Origin: UMGS1491 sp944380925
GTDB lineage: Bacteria; Bacillota; Clostridia; Oscillospirales; Acutalibacteraceae
Length of the DNA stretch: 64,000 nucleotides
Direction of reading: 5' to 3'
Assembly (NCBI GenBank): GCA_944380925.1
Contig: CALWJD010000004.1
Span: forward strand, 60,352 to 124,351
Below are positions 1-8,390 of this stretch, piece by piece; the first letter of the stretch is position 1, and each line of letters starts with the position of its first letter. Made by a program: the position numbers and the translations under genes. The notes under the pieces were generated by a model that was not told the origin of the DNA, did no database searches, and saw only the letters and a program-made list of their open reading frames with translations.

Positions 1-1810
1 CAACGGGTCTTATTCTGTTGATGAAAGATTTATCATGCTTTACGTTATAAGTTCTCGAACCCGTGCCGTCATCGTCTTTAGATGTTACGGTGTTCTGGTT
101 TCCGCTCATAGCCGCTGAACTCTCATTAGACGTTAAAATAAATGTCATACCGGAACAATCAATAGTTTGCCCTCTTACGCGAATCACACCATTATCCACG
201 ATGGTTCTAAATACCTCATCAATCTCTTTCGACCACATTTTATCATACTCATCAATTAAAATTATGCCATTTGGATGTTCTTTAATATATCTTACAAGGC
301 TTCTGGGTTGTGTGGAATCTCCCCCGCCTGTTCCATAGGTTCCGCTATAGCCACCATAGTATCCTCCATAAGAGCCGGTTCCAAACAACTGCTCAAGTTT
401 CGTTTCTTTACTACTTCCCGTATCTATCTCTGAAGCGGAAATTTTATAGACTTCATCGTAATTAGATAAAATTTTATATTTTGCAAGACCTTCCCCCATC
501 ATGCTCTTACCTGTTCTGGATGGGCCATAGAAATAAAGAACGTCACCTCGTTGATATTTCTGACCTGTTATCTCCGCCTGTTTTTTTCTTTGCAAAATAT
601 CAAAAACTATAGCTCTTATTTCCTTTTTTGCTTTTTCTTGACCTTTTATCTCCTTGAAAAGATAATCAAGATTATCAATCGATTCATGCAAATCTACAGG
701 TACATTGGTCCACTCGTTTATAATCTGCTTACGATAGCTGTTGACATTTTCCCAAAATCTTGAAAGGCTCCACCACGCACCGGATATTTGAGATACAGCT
801 TTCGATGGTCTACCGGCCTTTTCCAACTTTTTAGAAACAGTATCCAACATATTAGAACCAAATTCCCAGGCAATGGGTATCCAAGCAAGCCACGCATGCC
901 TGCGAAACCAGCCGGGCTGGTTGTTTTGAGCTCCCTGAGCTCCTTGCGCTCCGGCTCCAGGGGCTGCCCCCGGAGCCGCTGCTCCCGCCCCCGGGACTGC
1001 TCCGGCGCCTGCCGGGGCCGCTCCCCCTGCCCCTTGTGGGTTTAGCATCTGTCCCAACTGCTGCAAAAAATTCAAAGCCTGCTGTTGCTGCGGATTTAAT
1101 TGTGGCGGCTGTGGTTGTGGTTGCGGTTGCGGTTGTCCCGGCTGCGGTTGCGGCTGTGGCGGTTGCGGCTGTGGCTGTTGTTGCGGTTGTCCTGGCTGTG
1201 GTTGTGGTTGTGGTTGCGGTTGCGGTTGCGGTTGCGGTTGCCTGCCGCCAAACCATCTTGTTGGGTTAAGAAAGCTAAGATCCCACCAGCCTTTTTTCTG
1301 GCCGGCCCAAAGAGCTATTATGGCTAAAACTGCTGTACCAATATATATACCGCCCCTAATTATCCTCTTTTTGTATTTCTGCCAAAAGCTCTTCCGTGGC
1401 GCCAAAGCCGGCTTTTTGCCCTGAACGCCTCTGCTTACAGGAGGCGACTCAACGGCAACTCCGTCCGTACCATACGCCATAGGCACTATGGGGCCTGCCA
1501 TCGTTAAAGAAGCTAGGGCAATTGCTACCGTTTTATTAAACTTTTTACCATTAATACCGCCCGATACATTTAGTAAGTCTTTGTCTTCCACCGCAGAAAA
1601 GAAATCTTTGTTCTCAAGTATTTCCATAATGTTATCTATATACTCTTCTAAATCTTCCTGCGTATATCCGCCATGAACAGAACTACAAAACTTATAGAAC
1701 TCTTCGGGTGTACTGTAACCCAAAAGCTCTTCGAGCAATTCTGGATTACTAAAAATCATTTCCAATGCCTTGTTAATATTCTCTACTTTTGTACTAACTT
1801 TTTCCCCCAT
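1..1810 (-). CDS. Nif11-leader, membrane-anchored AAA+ ATPase (Hsp100/ClpB-like), 3' end outside window
   Basis: The frame reads leftward from an ATG at 1810, with a GGAGGG ribosome site 8 bases upstream, and runs off the left edge after about 600 residues. Residues 1-85 resemble a Nif11-type leader and end in NVSGG. A Lys-rich, signal-like hydrophobic stretch follows (about 88-114), then a second membrane segment near 145-165 and a Pro-Gln repeat near 190-250. The AAA+ module has Walker A GPSRTGKS near residue 429, Walker B GIILIDEYDKM near 515 and a sensor-1-like FILTSN near 560. The order and the DNGVIRVRGQTID stretch between Walker B and sensor 1 recall the second ATPase domain of ClpB or torsins. 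Topology is uncertain: two hydrophobic segments could leave the ATPase domain in the bacterial cytoplasm. Family membership is inferred from motifs; the substrate is unknown. Confidence 0.8.
   Translation of the reverse strand, partial: MGEKVSTKVENINKALEMIFSNPELLEELLGYSTPEEFYKFCSSVHGGYTQEDLEEYIDNIMEILENKDFFSAVEDKDLLNVSGGINGKKFNKTVAIALASLTMAGPIVPMAYGTDGVAVESPPVSRGVQGKKPALAPRKSFWQKYKKRIIRGGIYIGTAVLAIIALWAGQKKGWWDLSFLNPTRWFGGRQPQPQPQPQPQPQPQPGQPQQQPQPQPPQPQPQPGQPQPQPQPQPPQLNPQQQQALNFLQQLGQMLNPQGAGGAAPAGAGAVPGAGAAAPGAAPGAGAQGAQGAQNNQPGWFRRHAWLAWIPIAWEFGSNMLDTVSKKLEKAGRPSKAVSQISGAWWSLSRFWENVNSYRKQIINEWTNVPVDLHESIDNLDYLFKEIKGQEKAKKEIRAIVFDILQRKKQAEITGQKYQRGDVLYFYGPSRTGKSMMGEGLAKYKILSNYDEVYKISASEIDTGSSKETKLEQLFGTGSYGGYYGGYSGTYGTGGGDSTQPRSLVRYIKEHPNGIILIDEYDKMWSKEIDEVFRTIVDNGVIRVRGQTIDCSGMTFILTSNESSAAMSGNQNTVTSKDDDGTGSRTYNVKHDKSFINRIRPV
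1060..1248 (-). repeat. Pro-Gln-coding tandem repeat inside the AAA+ gene
   Basis: A run of CCG/CCA and CAA/CAG codons encodes alternating Pro-Gln with a few Gly. It forms the linker between the membrane segment and the globular part of the protein. A similar repeat, written with different codons, lies at the right end of the window. Confidence 0.85.
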
Positions 1811-1972
1811 AGCTCAATCCCTCCTATTTTTAATAATATTTATTTGATATTATATCGTTTTTGCATAAATATGTCAATGCTATTTTCACACTTTCCAAAA
1901 TTTTAAACTGTAACCAAATACCCTAATCTACAATAATATATTAGTGTAAATATTAAAAGGAGGAATTCATAT

Positions 1973-2101
1973 ATGTGTAATAACTTTTTCGGTGGCAACA
2001 ATTGTTGCTGGATTATCATTTTAGTAATTATCATTTTGTGTTGTTGCGGCGGAGATGACAGTTGCTGCGGTAATAACTGCGGATGCGGTTGCGGCGGCTG
2101 A
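1973..2101 (+). CDS. small Cys/Gly-rich hydrophobic peptide (42 aa)
   Basis: A strong AAGGAGG site precedes the ATG, and a hairpin terminator follows the stop. The peptide starts MCNNFFGGNNCCW, has a short Ile/Leu/Val membrane-like core, and ends in a tail of CCC, CC and CGCGCG clusters. It is divergent from the AAA+ gene. Small Cys-rich peptides like this occur in Clostridia, some in spore coats, but I cannot assign a family. Clean translation signals at both ends make it a likely real gene despite its size. Confidence 0.7.
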   Translation: MCNNFFGGNNCCWIIILVIIILCCCGGDDSCCGNNCGCGCGG

Positions 2102-2125
2102 AGCTAACGCAATATAACAAACAAT

Positions 2126-2155
2126 CTCCCTCGATTTTGGTCGAGGGATTTTTTC
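2126..2155 (+). terminator. intrinsic terminator of the Cys-rich peptide gene
   Basis: Seven-pair stem CCCTCGA / TCGAGGG with a six-base loop, followed by a T-rich tract. Confidence 0.85.
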
Positions 2156-2466
2156 TACGTCAAAAATTTTTCTATATCAAAAATCTTAAATAAATAAAAA
2201 ACCAACACTCGGCTCAAACAAGTTTGGCTCTGCAATTTTTAGAAAGAGAAATTTCACTGCGTCTTTTACGAATGTATCGAACATATAATTTAACTAACAA
2301 AGCTAATTTATGATAATCATCCAAAAACATCATTAGATTTTACTGTTGCTAGCATAAATTCACTATTTATTTCGAAAAATATGAATAAAATTTATAATAA
2401 ATGTCGCAAAGTTATACACAATCTGATACAATCAAATCGAATAATTTTTAATTTGGAGGGATTTTT
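2156..2466. other. intergenic region upstream of the adhesin gene
   Basis: AT-rich, with no open frame of note. A TATAAT at 2393-2398 could be the -10 of the adhesin promoter, with only a weak TTTCGA at the -35 position (17-base spacer). No RNA gene was recognised. Confidence 0.4.
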
Positions 2467-3783
2467 ATGAATGAAAATTTGGTAAAACTGTTGGATACAC
2501 TCACCGAAAACCAAGAAATACTCGAAAAGTTCTTGGAAAGGGATAGCGTTGAAGATCTTTACGAATACTGCACATCAATAGTACCCGGATACACACTTTC
2601 CGAATTTGAAGAATTTTTAAACGCCTTGGTTTATGAAGAATTGCAACAACAAATAGACGATGGCGACCTGGAAAACATAGCGGGCGGAACCGGAACGGCA
2701 ACAAAAATGGCTTCTGCAATGATGGGAAGCTTATTGCTAGCCGGCGGTGCAGGTCTGGTACCTCACGGAGAGGCGGCCGGATATAACTCCCGGTCATACT
2801 ACAATAACAATACTTACATGAGCCAAAAAGGAAATAACAATTCGAATGAATTAAAATCAAAAATTAATTCTATAAAAAACAACGCTTCCAAAGACCAACA
2901 AAACAACTACAGAAGGGTTGTTTACAAGGCGCAGGCAGTTGCAAACGAAAATACAAATAGAAACTCAAACAATAATAATGACAATCAAAGAATCTCTGCG
3001 GACCTAAATACCAATAGAAACCAAAACAATAATAACACAAACAGAGCGTCTGCACCATCAAACGCCAATAATAATCAAAATCGTAATAATAATAACAATA
3101 ATAACAAGGTTTCTGCACCGTCAAACGCCAATAATAACCAAAATCTTAACAACAATAATAATAACAATAATAGCAGAGTTTCTGCGCAATCGAATACCAA
3201 TGTAAATCAAAATCGTAACGTCAATAATAACCGAAGCCGAGAAGTAACCATAGCCTCCTCTCCAAAAGCTTCCGCCATTACCTATGGGCAAAAGCTTTCT
3301 GCATCAACTCTGACAGGCGGACATGTTATAGATTCGCTTGGTAATACTGTAAATGGTAGCTTTTCGTGGGTAGATTCATCGCCTCGTCCGGATGCCGGAA
3401 TTCGTAGCTTCAGGGTAAAATTCACACCAACCGAAGACGGCTTGGATTCGAAAATATTTAGCGTTAATGTTGACGTCCAAAAAGCCACCCCAAATGTTTC
3501 TTCTTGGCCATCCAATTTTGGAATCACTTATGGGCAAAGGCTTTCCGATGTAACATTCTTCGGAGGATCATCAAATATCGAAGGAAAATTTGAACTCGAT
3601 ACATGGTTTACAAGCGAAAAACCCGATGCCGGAATTCGAACTTATAAAATGGTATTCAAACCCAAAGACTCCGCCCACTATAGAGAGGTAAAAAGGGATA
3701 TTCAAATAAATGTGCAAAAAGCCACTCCCGTATTAGATAGAACCTACTTTGAAAAAACATACAAAAAAAAACATGACTCTTAA
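2467..3783 (+). CDS. Nif11-leader adhesin-like surface protein, N-terminal part (frameshifted)
   Basis: Starts at an ATG with a GGAGGG site 6 bases upstream. Residues 1-74 form a Nif11-type leader ending IAGG. A hydrophobic Ala/Gly/Leu segment to about residue 105 follows, then an Asn-rich low-complexity linker (about 150-255). Two beta-rich repeats of roughly 85 residues come next, each containing an ITYGQ motif, PDAGIR and a closing VQKATP. This looks like the MBG/YDG-type repeats of Firmicute surface proteins. The frame stops just after a run of nine A at 3763-3771. The next repeat continues in another frame, so this is the front part of one 2.45-kb gene. The frameshift may be a sequence error, a mutation or slippage. 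Confidence 0.8.
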   Translation: MNENLVKLLDTLTENQEILEKFLERDSVEDLYEYCTSIVPGYTLSEFEEFLNALVYEELQQQIDDGDLENIAGGTGTATKMASAMMGSLLLAGGAGLVPHGEAAGYNSRSYYNNNTYMSQKGNNNSNELKSKINSIKNNASKDQQNNYRRVVYKAQAVANENTNRNSNNNNDNQRISADLNTNRNQNNNNTNRASAPSNANNNQNRNNNNNNNKVSAPSNANNNQNLNNNNNNNNSRVSAQSNTNVNQNRNVNNNRSREVTIASSPKASAITYGQKLSASTLTGGHVIDSLGNTVNGSFSWVDSSPRPDAGIRSFRVKFTPTEDGLDSKIFSVNVDVQKATPNVSSWPSNFGITYGQRLSDVTFFGGSSNIEGKFELDTWFTSEKPDAGIRTYKMVFKPKDSAHYREVKRDIQINVQKATPVLDRTYFEKTYKKKHDS

Positions 3784-4918
3784 TAATTTCGAGCTTCCTC
3801 GCGGTTGGTCATGGGACTGGCCTTATACACGCTTGGATCAAGCAGGCACATTCCAATTTACCGCTACCCACTATGGCGATAGAAACCACAATCGTGCCAC
3901 CGCTACCGTTACCATCAAAATAAAAAAAGCCGAGCCAAAACTTTCTTTGCCGGAAATAACTTACAGCACCTATACGAGGCTCAATGATATCAGACTCCCC
4001 AGAGGTTGGCATTGGGAAAACCCGAGCGAAACTCCTTCCGCGTCTAAATCAACATACAAAGCATATTTTAATGCTGACGAAGCAGGCACAAACCTTTATT
4101 ATAGTAGAGGCGGCGTAGATGTAACAATGAAAGTTAATAAGGCTAATCCAATAGTTCGCGCCTGGGCAGGGCCCACTCATTATATAACTTACGGCGACAA
4201 TTTAAATTCAGTGGCTCTCCACGGCGGATATGCCGATACGGATGGATCATTTAAACTTGTTGGAAGCACTTACGATATGGGTGCGGGACAGCATATGTGC
4301 AAAATTGTATTTACACCATCGAATCCGAACTTTCACGAGGTATCCGGCCAAATACCGATAACAATTTTAAAAAATATGACTCCTCAAGCAGTTCCTGCAC
4401 AACTGGGAAATAGCAATTCCATAAGAAAAGATACTTCCATTTCTTTTAAACTATCGGATCTAAAAGACCCTGTTGAATTTTCAATAGACGGTGGCTGGAC
4501 ATGGCAAGATTCCTCCACTTTTGAGGGATTACATCCCGGAACACCGTATAATTTCTGCATGCGGTATAAAGAAACTAATTCCAGATGTACTGGATTAACA
4601 AGCAGAGCTTTCACAATCTCAACAAAAGAATCTGCACCCGAAGCACCAAGCAAGCCCGAAGTGCGGGAATGGACTAATAACAAAATCGTTTTAAAAGATT
4701 CCGAAGAAAAGAACTCCGAAAACTTAGAGTACTCAATTGACGGAGGAAAAACCTGGCAAGATAGTCTTGAATTTAAAAATTTAGAGAAACGCACAAAATA
4801 TAAAATTGTCTCCAGAGTAAAAGAAACAGAAACGCACGTAGCCGGAAAAATAAGTAAATCCACCGAAGTTAAAACCAGATCTTGGCTGGGAAATCTTGCT
4901 CACAGTATATTCGGATAA
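3773..4918 (+). CDS. adhesin-like surface protein, C-terminal part (continues the preceding frame)
   Basis: The frame continues the preceding protein after a one-base shift at the nine-A run. Its opening (TLNNFELPRGWSW) matches the later repeat DIRLPRGWHW, which shows the two frames belong to one protein. It carries further beta-rich repeats, including another ITYGDN unit, and then two fibronectin-like modules with EFSIDGGWTWQDS and EYSIDGGKTWQDS. It ends SWLGNLAHSIFG, with no LPXTG anchor. There is no ribosome site before the ATG at 3773, so independent translation is unlikely. Predicted role: extracellular binding or adhesion. Confidence 0.75.
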   Translation: MTLNNFELPRGWSWDWPYTRLDQAGTFQFTATHYGDRNHNRATATVTIKIKKAEPKLSLPEITYSTYTRLNDIRLPRGWHWENPSETPSASKSTYKAYFNADEAGTNLYYSRGGVDVTMKVNKANPIVRAWAGPTHYITYGDNLNSVALHGGYADTDGSFKLVGSTYDMGAGQHMCKIVFTPSNPNFHEVSGQIPITILKNMTPQAVPAQLGNSNSIRKDTSISFKLSDLKDPVEFSIDGGWTWQDSSTFEGLHPGTPYNFCMRYKETNSRCTGLTSRAFTISTKESAPEAPSKPEVREWTNNKIVLKDSEEKNSENLEYSIDGGKTWQDSLEFKNLEKRTKYKIVSRVKETETHVAGKISKSTEVKTRSWLGNLAHSIFG

Positions 4919-4969
4919 ATTTTCTTATAACGGCATTATCACGCAGTTAGTTTTATGATATAAATATCG

Positions 4970-5001
4970 TGGCGATAGGCAACCTGTTTTGCTTATCGCC
5001 A
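4970..5001 (+). terminator. hairpin after the adhesin gene
   Basis: Stem TGGCGATA / TATCGCCA extended by GCAA / TTGC. No clear T-tract follows, so it may act as an mRNA 3' end or be unrelated to termination. Confidence 0.35.
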
Positions 5002-5091
5002 ATATCGTTCAATAAGTTTTCCCGTGGTATTCAACAACAGTTTGTTATTAGAAATAACTTTTGTACTTAATCATTCGCACGCAGTTTTGCA

Positions 5092-5120
5092 AATAAAAAA
5101 TTGCCCCGGATCGAGGGGCA
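5092..5120 (-). terminator. terminator of the secreted GNAT gene
   Basis: Read on the minus strand, stem TTGCCCC / GGGGCAA is followed by a T-rich tract directly downstream of the stop. Confidence 0.75.
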
Positions 5121-5133
5121 AATTAATTTGGTT

Positions 5134-5910
5134 TTATTTATCAAAATAATAAAAATACTCGTTTTCAGGGCCACAGCCGTCATCTGCCGGTTCCTTACTT
5201 TTAATAAATCCGCTGGCGCACAATATTTTATTCGAAGGTTTGTTATCAAATTTTGCGGTGGCACGTAAGCGAGTAAAATCATATACACTCTTTTTTCCGC
5301 CTTCTCTTAACAGTTTAAGAAACGAAATTGCACTGCCAACAGCTTTACTCATAACTCCTTGACCGGAATATGCTTCTTCTATGGCATATCCGATTTCCGT
5401 GTCTTCCGCTTTCCTATCTGCAAGAGGCCCAATTCCTATTCTTCCGACAACATTATCTCCGACTTTGATAAGAAACGTTGTTGATTTTGGAGAATCTTGG
5501 CTTATATTCTTTACAGCCCTCTCGAACCACGCCTTAACAGATTCGGCACTTTTAAGTTCACCATTTGCGTAATATTTCATATATTCAGGTTTTGCATAAG
5601 AAAATACTCTTAAAAAACAGTTTAGATGTTCTTCGCAACCACGTACGGGAACCAAACTACAAAGTTTACCAAAAAAATTTGATTTTTCAGAAACCTCAAA
5701 CGAAAGAGCCTGTTTAAGATCTTCTTCTTTTAAGCCACAATGCAAAGCTAAGTTCTTTATAGCCATGTGCTCTTGATCACTTAAGGCAATACTCGCTCCT
5801 ACCGCAACGGACTTTCCATCTCCTGCCGCACGAACTGATAATCCGCCGCCCACACAAATAAATGCCGAAACGGCTATTATTGATATTTTGCGCAAAAACT
5901 TACCCATCAA
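5134..5910 (-). CDS. secreted GNAT-family N-acetyltransferase
   Basis: The N-terminus is a typical Sec signal: a Lys/Arg-rich start, a hydrophobic core (ISIIAVSAFICVGGG) and cleavage probably after SVRAA. The mature part is a RimJ/RimL-type acetyltransferase. The acetyl-CoA motif YAIEEAYSGQGVMSKAV lies near residues 172-190, followed by the family's LRATAKFDNKPSNKILCASGFIK region. GNATs are normally cytoplasmic, because they need acetyl-CoA. A signal peptide suggests it acts outside the cell, possibly in a host cytosol where acetyl-CoA is available. The substrate is unknown. It is monocistronic with its own terminator. Confidence 0.8.
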   Translation of the reverse strand: MMGKFLRKISIIAVSAFICVGGGLSVRAAGDGKSVAVGASIALSDQEHMAIKNLALHCGLKEEDLKQALSFEVSEKSNFFGKLCSLVPVRGCEEHLNCFLRVFSYAKPEYMKYYANGELKSAESVKAWFERAVKNISQDSPKSTTFLIKVGDNVVGRIGIGPLADRKAEDTEIGYAIEEAYSGQGVMSKAVGSAISFLKLLREGGKKSVYDFTRLRATAKFDNKPSNKILCASGFIKSKEPADDGCGPENEYFYYFDK

Positions 5911-6019
5911 ATTAACCTCTTTAATATTATTTATAAATTATCTTTAATATTTCATAAATCATAAAAAAATTGCTTCACATAAAAGAAGCGCAACCACCAT
6001 GCGGCACAAACAAATAAAC

Positions 6020-6095
6020 TGGTCGAGGTGACAGGACTTGAACCTGCGGCATCCTGGTCCCAAACCAGGCACTCTACCAGCTGAGCTACACCTCG
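6020..6095 (-). tRNA. tRNA-Pro (anticodon TGG), CCA encoded
   Basis: The cloverleaf folds on the minus strand: acceptor CGAGGTG / CACCTCG, D-loop AGCTCAGCTGGTAGAG, anticodon stem CCTGG / CCAGG with loop TTTGGGA, T-loop GGTTCAAGTCC and a genomically encoded CCA. Confidence 0.95.
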
Positions 6096-6180
6096 TTATT
6101 ATAACCATTATACCTCCTATATAAATAATTGTCAATATCAAATGTCACCATAAATCAAGGCATAAAAAAACCAAAACATG

Positions 6181-6211
6181 TTGATTATTTTTACATACTA
6201 TATGATATAAT
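6181..6211 (+). promoter_or_regulatory. sigma-A promoter of the NTT gene
   Basis: Extended -10 TGATATAAT ends at 6211. TTGATT at 6181 is a possible -35 with a long 19-base spacer. Confidence 0.6.
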
Positions 6212-6261
6212 CAAGGTGTGGAATACATACACAATATTATTATTTAGGAGGTATTATACCC

Positions 6262-7608
6262 ATGGTAAAATTTTTAATGCGAATTTGCAAATTAAATTTC
6301 GGTGAATTCGAAGAAAACGAATTTAAGAAATTTATGCGCATGGGTCTGATAATGTCGATGATTATCGGTATTTATTGGACTATGAGACCCCTTAAAGACT
6401 CCATATTTAGAGAGTTGGTTGGCGACGCAAATCAAATTGCGATTGCAAAAATGATTTCGGTTTTGCTAATGATCCCTTTCATTGCTGCGTACACAAAACT
6501 GCTTGATTTCATTTCCAAACCAAAGCTCCTTTCCATCGCACCGCCTCTTTTTTACGGAACAATAGTATTTTTGTTTTCCTGGTACGTTTTGGCGTTTCAA
6601 AGCGGATTAATCGGAGTAAGCTGGTTATCAATCGGGCTTGGATATCTTTGGTACTTCATCGTTGAAAGCTTTGGATCCATGATAGTTGCGCTGTTTTGGT
6701 CATTTTCAACCGATATAACAAAAGCCGAATCAGCCAAAAAAGGCTTCCCTCTTGTGTATACTTTCGGTCAATTAGGCCAAGTTATACTTCCTCTCCTGTT
6801 TATTACCTTACCCCTTGACTGCGGACTCAAAACAAACTTTGTCTCTATGATGGCAATATTTGTAATGCTGTTCCTCATACCGGTAATGGTAAAAGTACTT
6901 ATCAAAAAAACACCCGCAGAATTAATGGTTTCCCAGAATGAAAAACTTGACGAAAAAGCAAAGAAAAAGAAGACGGGATTTATAGAAGGTTTAAGACTCT
7001 TATTCTCGCATAAATACTTAATCTGTATGTTTTTGGTTAACTTCTTCTTTGAAGTTATAGCAACTATTATTGACTTTAATTTCAAAATATTATCTGCGGA
7101 TGCATATGCAGGCGTACAGATGTCAAAATACCTTGCGATGTATTCAACCGTTACGGGTATAGTAACTTTAGTGATGTTGCTGCTCGGCGTTAATAAGATA
7201 ACCTATCGCTTGGGTTTAAAGGCATCTCTTGTCTCAGTGCCTATATTTATAGCGGCCGCACTGGTTGTATTCTCCACCACACAAAATGTTACAGTGTTCT
7301 TTTGTTTGATGGTTGCATGTAAAGCCGCAAACTACTCACTGCAAGGTCCGTCACTTAAACAGCTCTACATACCGACCAGCCCGGACGTAAAATCCAAAGC
7401 GCAAGCATGGATCGAAACTTTCGGTTCAAGGGTTTCCAAAGAGGCCAGTTCAAACCTCAACGCTCTCACGGGAGTGCTCGGAAAAGCCACTTACAAGCTG
7501 CTTTGTACTTCGCTTGGATTTACTTTTGTGGCCATTTGGATCTTTGTGGCGCTATACCTTGGAAAAACACACAAAAAAGCAATCGATACAAATACCAATG
7601 TTTGCTAG
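6262..7608 (+). CDS. ATP/ADP translocase, NTT/Tlc nucleotide transporter family
   Basis: This 448-residue polytopic membrane protein has about 11-12 hydrophobic segments. Near residues 30-60 it has the family-like stretch WTMRPLKDSIFRELVGD, followed by IAKMISVLLMIPF. NTT carriers of Rickettsia and Chlamydia exchange host ATP for ADP or import nucleotides; plastids have them too. The usual length is about 500, so this one is somewhat short. An AGGAGG site and an extended -10 promoter precede it. In a clostridial genome the gene implies contact with an ATP-rich compartment, i.e. a host cytosol. Exchange versus import specificity cannot be read from the sequence. Horizontal acquisition is likely but untested. 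Confidence 0.85.
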   Translation: MVKFLMRICKLNFGEFEENEFKKFMRMGLIMSMIIGIYWTMRPLKDSIFRELVGDANQIAIAKMISVLLMIPFIAAYTKLLDFISKPKLLSIAPPLFYGTIVFLFSWYVLAFQSGLIGVSWLSIGLGYLWYFIVESFGSMIVALFWSFSTDITKAESAKKGFPLVYTFGQLGQVILPLLFITLPLDCGLKTNFVSMMAIFVMLFLIPVMVKVLIKKTPAELMVSQNEKLDEKAKKKKTGFIEGLRLLFSHKYLICMFLVNFFFEVIATIIDFNFKILSADAYAGVQMSKYLAMYSTVTGIVTLVMLLLGVNKITYRLGLKASLVSVPIFIAAALVVFSTTQNVTVFFCLMVACKAANYSLQGPSLKQLYIPTSPDVKSKAQAWIETFGSRVSKEASSNLNALTGVLGKATYKLLCTSLGFTFVAIWIFVALYLGKTHKKAIDTNTNVC

Positions 7609-8146
7609 CCATAAAATAATAAAAAGCAAAAACTCTCTTGGAATTGCCAAGAGAGTTTTTATTTGACCTTAATTCATTATGCGTCTCTACAGCTCTTAAA
7701 AAATCACAGATATACCACTTTGTACGCTCACCCTCTTTTTGAGGCATCATTACAACTGCGTGTGCGCACCTTTCTGCATCGTCAATTTTTAGATATTGAC
7801 AATTAACACCCACTTCAGAAAATTTGCTAAATGCATATGCAGCAAACACCCTACAATTAAACGGTATTGGTTCATGTTTTGCTAAACATTCTCCAAGTAA
7901 ATCCGTATAACATCTAACTACTTCTCTAAAACTTTTATCATGTAGTCCATTACGCTCATCCTCATAATGTGTCAGCTGATCCAAATCAGCACTTTCGAGT
8001 AGTCGCTCGTTCGTAACCACACGATTTAAATTATTAACAACAACTTTACTCGATTCTGACAGTGGAGGATTAGCACCAACTTTTCCACAAAAAAGCAACG
8101 AAACACTTAGTACCAAGCCAAAGACAAATGCCATTGATTTTTTCAT
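7520..8146 (-). CDS. secreted transglutaminase-like/cysteine-protease-fold protein
   Basis: A clear signal peptide (MKKSMAFVFGLVLSVSLLFCGKVGA) is followed by a domain resembling a transglutaminase-like core. A Cys in FNCRVFAAYAF (about residue 98), a His in CAHAVVMM (about 128) and an Asp in WYICDF (about 147) appear in the right order and spacing for a Cys-His-Asp triad. About 20 residues after the Asp the frame enters a hairpin terminator, then overlaps the last 89 bases of the NTT gene on the other strand. The C-terminal 40 residues may therefore be eroded or non-native. Likely an extracellular or host-directed protease or amidase; the assignment rests on motif order only. Confidence 0.65.
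   Translation of the reverse strand: MKKSMAFVFGLVLSVSLLFCGKVGANPPLSESSKVVVNNLNRVVTNERLLESADLDQLTHYEDERNGLHDKSFREVVRCYTDLLGECLAKHEPIPFNCRVFAAYAFSKFSEVGVNCQYLKIDDAERCAHAVVMMPQKEGERTKWYICDFLRAVETHNELRSNKNSLGNSKRVFAFYYFMASKHWYLYRLLFCVFFQGIAPQRSKWPQK
7629..7660. terminator. hairpin terminator after the NTT gene, inside the opposing frame
   Basis: Stem AACTCTCTTGG / CCAAGAGAGTT with a five-base loop and a T-run on the plus strand. It lies within the 3' part of the opposing secreted-protein frame. Confidence 0.8.
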
Positions 8147-8302
8147 TTTCTAAACTTCTTTTGATTATATAATAACTTAAGCATAACACAAATATATTTA
8201 ATTATCAATAAACAGTTTTATGTTTTTAATTATTAAAAAATAAGGTGTTTGCTTTGATTATAACACCATATTTTGCTAATATTTTTTGTTTTTTAAAAAT
8301 CG

Positions 8303-8331
8303 TTGACAAAACAATTAAATTCGCGTAAAAT
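8303..8331 (+). promoter_or_regulatory. consensus sigma-A promoter
   Basis: TTGACA, a 17-base spacer, then TAAAAT. The spacer core AAACAATTAAATT is repeated in the degenerate copy upstream of the next gene. Confidence 0.75.
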
Positions 8332-8390
8332 AAAAAATACCGCTATAGTTTTATATTGAATCTACAAAAAACGAAAGAAATTATTTTACC

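Noticed and set aside
852..1256. 134-residue frame overlapping the Pro-Gln repeat
   Set aside because: Its Ala/Thr repeats are a frame shadow of the Pro-Gln-coding repeat in the AAA+ gene.
5959..6141. 60-residue frame
   Set aside because: It is the tRNA-Pro gene read as protein.
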